A DNA stretch of 7,460 nt from DAOTVD01 sp034437075 (GCA_034437075.1 DAOTVD010000457.1:1-7460), one strand, 5' to 3'. Shown: positions 1-7,345, counted from the stretch's first letter. Numbers and translations are program-made. The notes: generated by a model from the letters alone, not told the origin.

Positions 1-1
1 C

Positions 2-439
2 GGGTTGGTGGGCGGGTTAGCGGGCGCGGTTGCCATTATGATCGTTATCGCCATTATCGCACCGAGCACGGGCTTCGAAGTCTGGACGTCGCCCAGCGTC
101 ATCGCGAGTATCATCCTGCGCGACAACGCCGAAGCTGATGCGTTGTCGGTTATCCTGGGCACGGTCATGCACCTGAGCCTCGGTGCCGTTTTTGGCGTGG
201 TTTTTTCGTGGGTGGCCCCTCGGTTGACCGCCACCTATCCCTATTGGATCGTCCTGGGCCTAATTTACGGTGTGTTCATCTGGCTGGCGGCGATTCTGGT
301 CTTGCCCGCCATTGTAGACGCCGATGATATTTCGACGGAAACCTATTTTACGGCCTTGCTCATCGCGAATGTGTTGTATGGTTTTGTGGTGGGTCTGGTG
401 GGGTTGTTGTTCGAACTGCGCCAAGATCAGCAAAGCTAG
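2..439 (+). CDS. Small polytopic membrane protein, 5'-truncated by the window edge (DUF6789-like)
   Basis: The frame is open to the left edge, so the true start lies upstream; the TTG at 5 is only the first start-like codon inside the window. About 145 residues are visible, ending at TAG. Counting from TTG 5 as residue 1, there are four hydrophobic segments near 4-20, 46-71, 80-104 and 115-137, followed by a short charged tail (ELRQDQQS). A histidine (H56) sits in the second segment within GTVMHLSLGAVFG. The pattern of glycine-rich first helix, a P..IAS.IL loop, an MH-containing second helix and an IW-containing third helix resembles small uncharacterised membrane proteins of the DUF6789 type, but this is recall of a pattern and not a profile match. 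No enzymatic motif is visible and function is unknown. It is 89 bases upstream of the YYY gene and could be a separate transcription unit. Confidence 0.75.
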   Translation, partial: GLVGGLAGAVAIMIVIAIIAPSTGFEVWTSPSVIASIILRDNAEADALSVILGTVMHLSLGAVFGVVFSWVAPRLTATYPYWIVLGLIYGVFIWLAAILVLPAIVDADDISTETYFTALLIANVLYGFVVGLVGLLFELRQDQQS

Positions 440-463
440 CGCGCGGCAGAGCCGGGGGCGCGC
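439..463 (+). terminator. GC-rich hairpin after the first gene, possible weak terminator
   Basis: Starting on the last base of the TAG stop, GCGCGCGGC pairs with GCC plus GCGCGC on the other side of an AGA loop, giving nine base pairs interrupted by a four-G bulge on the 3' arm. There is no T-run after the stem, so it is not a canonical intrinsic terminator. It could attenuate transcription between the first two genes, or be a chance result of high GC. Confidence 0.25.
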
Positions 464-528
464 CGCTGAGGATTCCGCGCCCTGGCCGTGTATCATAGAC
501 GCATACAAAACGAGATTTTCACATCCAT

Positions 529-3528
529 ATGATTGATCGCTACGACCATCCGACGCCGTATTTTTGGCTGAGCCCCATCACGGTACTGATGGCCCTGGTG
601 TTGGGCGCGCTGTTGCTGTTTCAGCAAGAGCTTTCCGCCGAACTCGCCTGGGATTGGCTGGGCCGCGAAGCCGATGATGTCCTCATCTGGTGGTTGCTGA
701 GCAGCCTGGCCGGGTTGGCCGCGTGGCCCTTGTTGGCGCGCCTGCTGCCTGACCTGCCCAGCCGAGGCTATGCCGTCGCCCGTGCCGCTGGCCTGATGCT
801 GGTGGGCTTCATTTTCTGGTTCGCGGGGTCGCTGGGGCTGTGGACGAACACCCCCGGCGCGATTGTACTCGCCTGGCTGTTGGTGCTGGGCGCGGCGGCG
901 TATGTCTGGCGTATTTCGCCACCCGAAACCCGGCCCAACGCGCGCGAATGGTGGCAAAAACATTGGACGTTCGTGCTGGTCATCGAAATCTTGTTCGTGG
1001 CGATGCTGTTTGGCTGGGCGTTGTTTCGCGCCCACCAGCCCGAAATCAGCAGCACCGAAAAACCCATGGAATTCATGTTCATCAGCAGCATTCGCCAGTC
1101 GGAAATCTTTCCGCCGCAGGATGCCTGGCTGGCGGGTTATAGCATCAGCTACTACTATTTTGGCTACGTCATTACGGCGGGCCTGGCCGACCTAGCCGGG
1201 ATGAACACCGGCACCGCCTTTGGGCTGATCGGGCCGTTATTGTTCGCGCTGACGGGCATCGGCATCGTCGGGCTGATCTATGACCTAGTGCGGGCGCGCG
1301 GGCCATTGGGGCGTTGGCTGGGCGGCGGACGCCATGCGGGCATCTGGTTCGGCATTTTGGGCTTGGTGCTCATGCTCTTGATGGGCAACCTCGGCACGTT
1401 TCTCATCGAAATGCCCTGGAACGGGCGCGGCTTTATGGCCTCCTCGGCCAGTATGGACTATTTCGAATTTTGGGATATGCCCGAACGCAGCCGCTTGGCT
1501 ATCGACACCACCCCCGGCATGCCGGGCGGCATCCGTACTTGGGATCGTGACGGACTCACCGAACCAGGCGAGGAGCTCGACCTAGAGCGTTATATCCTGA
1601 TTCCGGATGAAAACCGCGATGGCATCCCAGACTGGGAACAGGCCGACTTAGCGCGCGACTTCACCGATTGGCGCTTTTTCTGGTGGTTTAACTATAGCCG
1701 CGTCATTTCGGATACCGACTTACCAGCCCCTGGTGCCGAAAAAGGCGTCAACAGCGGCATTAACCCGATTGTGGAAATGCCCGTGTTTAGCTTCATCCTC
1801 AGCGATATTCACCCCCACGTCTTGGCCTTGCCTTTTTCGTTATTAGCGCTGACTCTGGCGGCGGGCCTGGCTTTCCGGCAGACCAATTTACCCGGCTGGG
1901 GCTACATCCTGCTGGCTATTTGGGTGGGTGGCATGATTTTTATGAATTCGTGGGATGCCATCTACTTGCCGTTTTTATTCGGCGCGGAAGTCCTGCGGCG
2001 CCTGATGCGCAACCGCCAAGGCGTGCTGCATCCTGGCGATTTATGGGGCGCATTGCGCTTCGCGCTTATCATCAGCGTGCTGAGCCTGGTTTTTTACCTG
2101 CCCTGGTTGCTCAGCTTTACCAGCCAGGCGGATGGCATCCTTTTTAATGTCTTGTGGCCGACCCTGCCGCAGCAGTGGTTTTTACACTTTGGCACCTTTT
2201 TCGTTATTATGCTGCCCTTTTTGGCGCTGGAACTATGGTGGGGGCGGCGCACGGTGCGCTGGTGGATCATCTATGCCGGGTTTCCGCTCCTGTTTATCAT
2301 CACGGCCCTGGTTCCCTTCGGGGGCGTGCTGCTCTACCATGGGGTGTGCCAACAGCATGACGGCAGCGCAGAGCCTGGGGCCATCGTGCGCGCCGCGTGC
2401 AATGCCGAGCGCGTGACCTATGCGGGCGAGCGCTTCGACACGCCCGAAACGCGCGATGATTTCTGGCAAACGTTGCTGGCCCGCCGCGCGCGCTCGTTCC
2501 CCAACCATGCGGTCATCTTGCTGGGTATCACCATGATCGTAGCGCGCTTGTTCGGGCGGCCCTACGAACTCGTGACGCCCGCCTCGGCGGAGGTCGGCGC
2601 GCCCAAGCATCTGCCCTATCATCCGGCGTCGGGCTTCGCCTTGCTGACCCTGGGCGCGGGCTTCGTGCTGCTGATGACGCCCGAACTCGTCTTTTTGAAC
2701 GATAATTTTGACGTGCGCGCCAATACGATCTTCAAGCTGTACTATCAGGTGTGGTTGCTCTTTAGCGTGGCGGCGGCCTACGGCGCCTATGCGGTGCTGA
2801 GCGGGCTCAACCATCTGTGGGAGGCCCGCCAACACGCCACCGAAGAAGCACAAGACAAAATGACCATGTTTTATCCCTTCCCGCCGCGCGCAGGGTGGCG
2901 CCTGGTGTATGTCACGGTCATGATCCTCTTTTTGCTGATGGGCCTGGTGTATCCCTATTACGCCACCCGCGCGCGCGCCCTAGAAGAAAGTGGACGCTAT
3001 GCCGCGCGCGAACGGCCCCTGGACGACGAACGCCCCCTGACCCTAGACGGGCGCGCTACGGCGGTTTCGCAGGATGAACTCGACGTGATCTTGTGCATCG
3101 AACGCTTGGTGGGCGATGATGACGTGGTGATTGCCGAAGCGCCCTTCAACGGCGGCTACAATTCGCGCTATAGCCGCGTGGGCATGTTGACGGGCATCCC
3201 CATTCCGCTAGGCTGGATCAATCACCAGCGCCAATGGCGCGGCGCGACCTACGACACCGTGACCGAAGCCCTGTTTAGTGAAGATGGCGTGTTGCTCGAA
3301 AGCCGCGAAATGCTCATCGACCGCTTCTACCGCACCGAAGACTGGGACACCGTGCGCGACATCGCCGAACGTTATGGCCTGGATTATGTGATGGTCGGCG
3401 GGGCGGAAGCCGACCGCTATGGCGATGACCTGCCCGGCTTGTCTAAGTTTGCCGCACGTTACACGCCCGTATGCTCTGCCGGGGATGTGGCCATTTATCC
3501 CCTAGAATTTGCCGACCCCGAGGCTTAG
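529..3528 (+). CDS. DUF2298 / Chlor_Arch_YYY polytopic membrane protein with an acidic loop insert
   Basis: This 999-residue protein has about 16 hydrophobic segments and a soluble C-terminal part from about residue 815. DUF2298 (PF10060/TIGR03662) signatures occur in order: EKPMEF at 177-182, the name-giving YYYFGY at 208-213, WW..YSR...D at 385-395, DIHPH at 426-430, NDNFDVRANTIFKLYYQVW at 724-742, and a C-terminal LGWINHQRQWRG block at 894-905, near the end of which the sequence reads YGLDYVMVGG. Members are usually about 700-900 residues without extra domains; part of the excess here is an acidic insert at 339-371. The family is uncharacterised. Conserved acidic and histidine residues at membrane faces suggest a GT-C-like glycosyltransferase or sugar-lipid handling role, which is inference. 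Four cysteines are visible (607, 624, 856, 982). The ATG at 529 follows only a weak purine stretch (ACGAGA). A TATCAT hexamer at 491-496 could be a -10 but lacks a convincing -35. The Agl23-like gene follows after 30 bases, probably in the same operon. Confidence 0.93.
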   Translation: MIDRYDHPTPYFWLSPITVLMALVLGALLLFQQELSAELAWDWLGREADDVLIWWLLSSLAGLAAWPLLARLLPDLPSRGYAVARAAGLMLVGFIFWFAGSLGLWTNTPGAIVLAWLLVLGAAAYVWRISPPETRPNAREWWQKHWTFVLVIEILFVAMLFGWALFRAHQPEISSTEKPMEFMFISSIRQSEIFPPQDAWLAGYSISYYYFGYVITAGLADLAGMNTGTAFGLIGPLLFALTGIGIVGLIYDLVRARGPLGRWLGGGRHAGIWFGILGLVLMLLMGNLGTFLIEMPWNGRGFMASSASMDYFEFWDMPERSRLAIDTTPGMPGGIRTWDRDGLTEPGEELDLERYILIPDENRDGIPDWEQADLARDFTDWRFFWWFNYSRVISDTDLPAPGAEKGVNSGINPIVEMPVFSFILSDIHPHVLALPFSLLALTLAAGLAFRQTNLPGWGYILLAIWVGGMIFMNSWDAIYLPFLFGAEVLRRLMRNRQGVLHPGDLWGALRFALIISVLSLVFYLPWLLSFTSQADGILFNVLWPTLPQQWFLHFGTFFVIMLPFLALELWWGRRTVRWWIIYAGFPLLFIITALVPFGGVLLYHGVCQQHDGSAEPGAIVRAACNAERVTYAGERFDTPETRDDFWQTLLARRARSFPNHAVILLGITMIVARLFGRPYELVTPASAEVGAPKHLPYHPASGFALLTLGAGFVLLMTPELVFLNDNFDVRANTIFKLYYQVWLLFSVAAAYGAYAVLSGLNHLWEARQHATEEAQDKMTMFYPFPPRAGWRLVYVTVMILFLLMGLVYPYYATRARALEESGRYAARERPLDDERPLTLDGRATAVSQDELDVILCIERLVGDDDVVIAEAPFNGGYNSRYSRVGMLTGIPIPLGWINHQRQWRGATYDTVTEALFSEDGVLLESREMLIDRFYRTEDWDTVRDIAERYGLDYVMVGGAEADRYGDDLPGLSKFAARYTPVCSAGDVAIYPLEFADPEA
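1543..1641 (+). other. Acidic, thrombospondin-3/EF-hand-like loop within the YYY protein
   Basis: Residues 339-371 of the YYY protein contain a short D-R-D-G-L-T-E run (339-345), an acidic linker, and then D360-x-N362-x-D364-G-I-x-D368-x-E370. The spacing D-x-N-x-D-G-x-x-D-x-E matches the calcium-coordinating loop of bacterial thrombospondin type 3-like and EF-hand-like repeats. It lies in a hydrophilic loop between a hydrophobic segment ending near 292 and the conserved WW..SR..D motif at 385-395. Metal binding is inferred from motif spacing only; a single loop with chance acidic spacing remains possible. Confidence 0.5.
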
Positions 3529-3543
3529 TGCCGCCGAAATCGC

Positions 3544-3549
3544 GAGGAT
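3544..3549 (+). promoter_or_regulatory. Shine-Dalgarno GAGGAT for the Agl23-like gene; start choice TTG 3553 or ATG 3559
   Basis: GAGGA ends 10 bases before the ATG at 3559 and 4 bases before an in-frame TTG at 3553. Neither spacing is ideal. ATG is preferred as the stronger initiation codon; the TTG start would add only two residues (Met-Leu). Confidence 0.5.
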
Positions 3550-3558
3550 AGATTGCTC

Positions 3559-5886
3559 ATGGCTCAGATTGCCCTGCCCCAAGCCAGCGCTCAGGCTGCG
3601 CCGCGCGTCTCGCTCGAAGCCCTGGCGTATATCACGCTGTTGATCTTGGCCGCCCTGTTGCGCGTGCCCTATCTGGATACCACGCCCCTGGACGATACCC
3701 AGGCCGGGGAAGCCCTGGCCGCGTATGACCGCACGCGCTTGGTGGAAAGCAGCGATATTTTTGCCGATAACGCGCTGGGGGTGCCCGTGCGGCTGGTCTT
3801 GTTTACCCTGGGCGGCCCATCGGACTTAGCCGCGCGCTTGCCGGAGGCCGTCATCGGAAGTTTGTTGCCGCTCTTGCCCTGGCTTTTCCGACGAGAGCTA
3901 GGCCGCTGGGGCGCGTTGGGCCTTGGGCTTGGGCTGGCCGTCTCGCCCGTGGCGGTGCTGGCCTCGCGAGAGATGTCCGGCATGGTGTGGGCGCTGGCGG
4001 CGTTGCTCATCGGCGGGCGCTTCGTGCTGAATTTCGCCCAAGACGGACGCCGTGCGGATGCCATCGCGGCCAGTGTCGCCTTTGGCGCGGTGCTGTTGCT
4101 GACGACGCCCTTCGGGCTGTTGCTGGCGCTGGGCGCTTTTTTTGGCCTGGCGGCAGCGACCTTGCTAGGCGACCGCCCCGCGCGGCAGACAGTCGCGCGT
4201 AGCCTGGCGGCTTGGCCCGCCATGGAAAGCCTGCTGGCCATCGCGATCAGCGTGGTCAGTGTCGCGACCTTGTTTTTCGTCTTTCCCGATGGCCTGACCC
4301 ATGTGGCCAATGCCCCAGAGCGCTTCGCGGAGGCCGTCGTCGCGCAAGTGGAAGCCCCAACGCTGTACCCCTTGCTCGTTAGCTTGCGCTATGATGGGCT
4401 GTTTGTGCTGTTTGGCGCGGCGGGTTTGGTCGTGGCCTTGCGCGATGCCCCGACCTTCGCCGAACGCTTCTTCGCGGGCTGGGCCGGGTGGGCCGTGCTG
4501 GGCATGGTCTTATACGGCGGCGCGGGGCCGTCGCTGGCCCTGCTGCTGACCCTGCCCGCCGTCGGGCTGACGATCAGCTTGTGGGGGCGCTTGCTGAGCA
4601 CCACCAGCTATGGCTATTGGCAGGTGCCCGGCTGGGTTTTGCCCGTGCATGGGCTGGTCGTGGCGGCCTTATTGGTGGGGCTGGCCACCAACCTAAACAA
4701 TGTATTTGGCAAATTGGTGGAAGAAGCGCGCCCGAATCGCTTTGCCGAAGTGCTGATCCCGCCCGGCGGCGGGCCAGGCGAGCATGTGCGCATCGGTACG
4801 CTAGACGCGGAAAGCGGCGCCAAAAGCTTATCCATGACCCTGCCGCTAGAAGTCCTGGAAAATTGCCAGCCTTTGCTCGGTGACCGCGACCCCGACGCCG
4901 TACAGCGCAACGATAGCGGGCAATTCTGTGATGCGCGCCCCTTGCCCGATTACACCGTGCAAGTCTGGCCCGTGGACGCCGTCGCGCGCGCCGCCGAACT
5001 GACCATCGTCGGGCCGGATGGCGTCACCCTGCAAGACGCTACCCCCCTGGGGGACGGGCTGCGCTTGCCGTTTCAGGCGTTCACGCGGGGCGAGTATCGC
5101 ATCAACTTGGCCCTGCCAACGCCCGCATCGGATGGCCCCGCGCAATTCGTCACGATTTTGTACCAGGGCGACAAAACCCAGGGCAACGCGCCGGAGCGCC
5201 TGACGAATGGCAACTGGCCAATTGACGTGCCCTTGCCCTATGCCGTCTTTCAGATCACCACGCGCGTACCATTGCCGACCGCCCCGGTGGGGGTGCTGGG
5301 AATTTTGTTCTCCATCCCGATTACGTTTTTCCTGGTGGGGGCATTTTTTGGAGCGCGGGCGGCCTGGCGCGGGGTCTTGCTGGGCGTGATGCTGTTTGGG
5401 GTGGTCTATGGCGCGGGCCTGGCTTTGGGCGCCAGCACCGTCTTTGCCGAAGACCCGCGCGAGTTGTGGAACCAAGACCCGCCCCAGGAAGATTACCAAA
5501 ATCTGGAAGCGATTCTGGAAGAATATTCGCTGCGCGACACAGGTATGCCCTATCTGATGGAGATTGTCGCAGTCGGTGAGCGGGATAGCGCGCTGGGCTG
5601 GGCCTTGCGCCGTTTCCAGAACACCACCTTTGCGGCCACCTTTACCACCCAAACCAACGCCTCCGCTATCGTAGCGCCGAATACACTGCGCCCGGCGGCA
5701 GAACGCGCGTATGTGGGGCAAGTCTTGGTCTTCGAGCGCACTTGGCCGCGCGACTCGCTCGCCTGGGTGGATTTCGGCGCGTGGTTGTTTCGCAACGAGA
5801 CGCGCGTCGAGCCGGAGGTCAGTTCGCGCTATCGCGTGTGGATTGCCAGCGAGGTCTACGACGTGCAGACCGTACCCACGCCCTAG
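3559..5886 (+). CDS. GT-C-like polytopic membrane protein, divergent Agl23 (TIGR03663) type
   Basis: This 775-residue protein has a hydrophobic N-terminal region from about residue 20, with many helices up to about 380. A mostly hydrophilic, probably beta-rich segment follows (about 395-570), then two more helices (about 576-598 and 604-624), then a soluble tail. The N-terminal layout follows the flippase-associated Agl23-like family, which is distantly related to dolichyl-phosphate-mannose protein mannosyltransferases: PLDDTQAGEALAAY at 43-56, GPSDLAARLP at 86-95, a LGRWGALGLGLGLAVSP run at 114-130, and SRE at 136-138. The tail contains WALRRF at 681-686 and an Agl23-like C-terminal end. The family's invariant DE appears replaced by T47-Q48 and its HGP by LGV near 73-75, while R93 and R137 are kept. 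Catalysis may therefore be lost or altered. C436 and C457 could form a disulfide in the soluble part. Co-occurrence with YYY genes is known for this family. It may instead be a generic GT39-type protein, so no symbol is given. Confidence 0.8.
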   Translation: MAQIALPQASAQAAPRVSLEALAYITLLILAALLRVPYLDTTPLDDTQAGEALAAYDRTRLVESSDIFADNALGVPVRLVLFTLGGPSDLAARLPEAVIGSLLPLLPWLFRRELGRWGALGLGLGLAVSPVAVLASREMSGMVWALAALLIGGRFVLNFAQDGRRADAIAASVAFGAVLLLTTPFGLLLALGAFFGLAAATLLGDRPARQTVARSLAAWPAMESLLAIAISVVSVATLFFVFPDGLTHVANAPERFAEAVVAQVEAPTLYPLLVSLRYDGLFVLFGAAGLVVALRDAPTFAERFFAGWAGWAVLGMVLYGGAGPSLALLLTLPAVGLTISLWGRLLSTTSYGYWQVPGWVLPVHGLVVAALLVGLATNLNNVFGKLVEEARPNRFAEVLIPPGGGPGEHVRIGTLDAESGAKSLSMTLPLEVLENCQPLLGDRDPDAVQRNDSGQFCDARPLPDYTVQVWPVDAVARAAELTIVGPDGVTLQDATPLGDGLRLPFQAFTRGEYRINLALPTPASDGPAQFVTILYQGDKTQGNAPERLTNGNWPIDVPLPYAVFQITTRVPLPTAPVGVLGILFSIPITFFLVGAFFGARAAWRGVLLGVMLFGVVYGAGLALGASTVFAEDPRELWNQDPPQEDYQNLEAILEEYSLRDTGMPYLMEIVAVGERDSALGWALRRFQNTTFAATFTTQTNASAIVAPNTLRPAAERAYVGQVLVFERTWPRDSLAWVDFGAWLFRNETRVEPEVSSRYRVWIASEVYDVQTVPTP

Positions 5887-5898
5887 CGCATGATAATC

Positions 5899-5912
5899 TG
5901 TAGGGGCGACCC
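5899..5912. repeat. Possible fragment of a dispersed GTAGGGGCGACC-type palindromic repeat
   Basis: The sequence TGTAGGGGCGACCC in this intergenic gap resembles one arm of short palindromic repeats (GTAGGGGCGACC ... GGTCGCCCCTAC) that I recall as scattered through some Chloroflexi and cyanobacterial genomes. The complementary arm is absent here, so at most this is a decayed half. A TGATAAT stretch just upstream (5891-5897) resembles a -10 element but has no good -35. Confidence 0.22.
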
Positions 5913-5935
5913 AGACAAACGAAAAGGACGGATAC

Positions 5936-6400
5936 ATGATAACACGCGATTTGTTGACCGTTTCGGTCGCGATCATTGGCGGGTTGGCGGTGGGCATCCA
6001 GGCCGTGATGAATGGCCGCGCCGGGCGCGCGATGGGCTCGATTCCGGCGGGCTTGCTGATCTACATTTCCGGGGGACTGATTGCCGCCGGGCTGCTCGTG
6101 GCCTTGCTCAGCTTTACGAATGCAGTCGATTGGGGGGCCGCGCGCCGCGCGGCGCCGTTCATCGTCACGGCGGGAGCCTGCGGCAGCGTCATCGTGACGT
6201 CGTTAGCTTTCGCAGTCGCGCGGATTGGCGTCGCGGCGGGGCTGTCGGCGGTCTTGTTTGGGCAATATCTGGTGGCCATCATTGTGGATACGGTCGGCTG
6301 GGGGGATATTGAACCTGTGCCCCTGCGCCCCGAACGCTTGGCGGGCCTGGTCTTGCTGGGCGTGGCGACGTTTTTGCTGTTGCCGAACCAGAACGGATAA
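5936..6400 (+). CDS. YdcZ-type small DMT superfamily membrane protein
   Basis: This 154-residue protein has about five hydrophobic segments (roughly 5-22, 36-59, 74-92, 96-117 and 134-149). It matches the DMT_YdcZ pattern (PF04657, formerly DUF606) well: GLAVGIQAVMNGRAGRAMGS at 16-35, a mid-protein G..GS..V...A.A..R.GVA stretch, then FGQYLVAIIVDTVGW at 108-122 with Q110 and D118. Length is normal for this half-size family, which may work as a homo- or heterodimer in the inner membrane. The substrate is unknown, and no second paralogue is next to it here. AAGGA at 5924-5928 sits seven bases before the ATG, a strong ribosome binding site that fixes the start. Its TAA is five bases before the prmA start, so the two genes are almost certainly co-transcribed. 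Confidence 0.9.
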   Translation: MITRDLLTVSVAIIGGLAVGIQAVMNGRAGRAMGSIPAGLLIYISGGLIAAGLLVALLSFTNAVDWGAARRAAPFIVTAGACGSVIVTSLAFAVARIGVAAGLSAVLFGQYLVAIIVDTVGWGDIEPVPLRPERLAGLVLLGVATFLLLPNQNG

Positions 6401-6405
6401 CCGCT

Positions 6406-7326
6406 ATGCCGGATTGGGTCGAAGTGTCAGTGGAAGTGAGCGGCGAAGCTGCCGAGATCGTCGCGGAAGTCTTCGAGCGCTACGGGCATCAGGGTGTGGT
6501 GATCGAGCAGGCCGGGTTTTTCATCGAAACCTGGGAAGATGCCGTCCCGCCGCCGGAGCGCGTCGTCGTGAAAGCCTACTTTCTGGCGGATGCCAGCGCG
6601 CCGGATAAACAAGCGGCCTTGCGGGATGCCCTGCGTTACCTGAACATGGCCATCCCCGTGCCCGAACCCGCCTTTCGCGCGCTGGCATCCGCCGACTGGG
6701 AGACAGCCTGGCGCGCGCAGTATAAGCCGCTGCGCGTGGGGCGGCGGTTGTACATCCACCCCACCTGGATTACGCCCGACCCACCCGCCGAAGCCGATAT
6801 TCACATCGCGCTGGACCCCGGCATGGCTTTCGGCACGGGCACGCACCCCAGCACGCAACTCTGTCTGCTGGCCGCCGAGGAATTGCTCGGCGCGCAGCCT
6901 GGCTGGGATGTGTTGGACTTAGGCTGCGGCTCCGGCATTTTGAGCATCGCAGCGGCCAAGCTGGGTGCGGCGCGCATCCTGGCCCTGGATACGGATGAGA
7001 TCGCCGTGCGCGTGACCGCCGAAAATGCCGAGGCCAATGGGGTCGCGGGGGCCATCACGGCACAGACAGGCAGCCTCGCCAGCCTGACGGGCGCCGCGCG
7101 GCGCTTTGATCTGGCGCTGGTGAATATCTTGGCCAAGGTCATTATCGCGATGTGTGACGAGGGGCTAGGAACTATCGTGCGGCCCGGCGGGGTGGGCGTC
7201 TTCGGTGGGATTATGCACGACCAGGCCGCCGACGTTCGCGCCGCGCTCGAACGCACGGGTTTAACGCCCTATCACGCGCGCACCAGCGGCGATTGGGTGG
7301 TCATCCAAGCGCGTCGCCCGCATTGA
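6406..7326 (+). CDS. prmA: Ribosomal protein L11 methyltransferase PrmA
   Basis: PrmA is a cytoplasmic SAM-dependent enzyme that trimethylates ribosomal protein L11. At 306 residues it has the family's usual length (about 290-315). The N-terminal L11-recognition domain opens with WVEVSVEVSGEAAEIVAEVF and is followed by the conserved W98-ETA-W102-RAQYKPLRVGRRLYI linker. The methyltransferase domain carries LDPGMAFGTGTHPST (136-150, with FGTGTH at 142-147), motif I LDLGCGSGIL (170-179), the acidic D195-T-D197 at the end of strand 2, and NILA (240-243). All key motifs are intact. The start ATG lies five bases after the upstream stop, with only a weak GGA as ribosome binding site inside the preceding gene, suggesting translational coupling. 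A nine-C run begins two bases after the TGA; no clear intrinsic terminator follows. Confidence 0.97.
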   Translation: MPDWVEVSVEVSGEAAEIVAEVFERYGHQGVVIEQAGFFIETWEDAVPPPERVVVKAYFLADASAPDKQAALRDALRYLNMAIPVPEPAFRALASADWETAWRAQYKPLRVGRRLYIHPTWITPDPPAEADIHIALDPGMAFGTGTHPSTQLCLLAAEELLGAQPGWDVLDLGCGSGILSIAAAKLGAARILALDTDEIAVRVTAENAEANGVAGAITAQTGSLASLTGAARRFDLALVNILAKVIIAMCDEGLGTIVRPGGVGVFGGIMHDQAADVRAALERTGLTPYHARTSGDWVVIQARRPH

Positions 7327-7327
7327 G

Positions 7328-7336
7328 CCCCCCCCC
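7328..7336. repeat. Nine-C homopolymer run just after prmA
   Basis: Nine consecutive C residues start one base after the prmA stop codon. The run lies outside any coding frame I accept. Length variation here could reflect slippage or sequencing error, and no effect on a gene is evident. Confidence 0.6.
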
Positions 7337-7345
7337 GCCGGAGGC

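Noticed and set aside
493..1035. Minus-strand open frame of 180 codons opposite the start of the YYY gene
   Set aside because: Its composition is dominated by Q, R, P and G, with no family motif, and it covers the conserved coding region on the other strand.
4846..5997. Long minus-strand open frame of 383 codons
   Set aside because: It lies opposite the strongly supported Agl23-like gene, has a low-complexity composition rich in R, Q, G and H typical of antisense frames in GC-rich DNA, and has no recognisable domain.
6137..6153. Perfect 8-bp inverted repeat around a single C (GCCGCGCG C CGCGCGGC)
   Set aside because: It lies inside the YdcZ-type gene where it encodes A-A-R-R-A-A, has no usable loop, and is explained by GC-rich Ala/Arg codons.
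5890..6312. Alternative + frame of 140 codons overlapping the YdcZ-type gene
   Set aside because: It is out of frame with the clear YdcZ family match, which has its own strong Shine-Dalgarno; the alternative product is Arg/Gly-rich with no family features.
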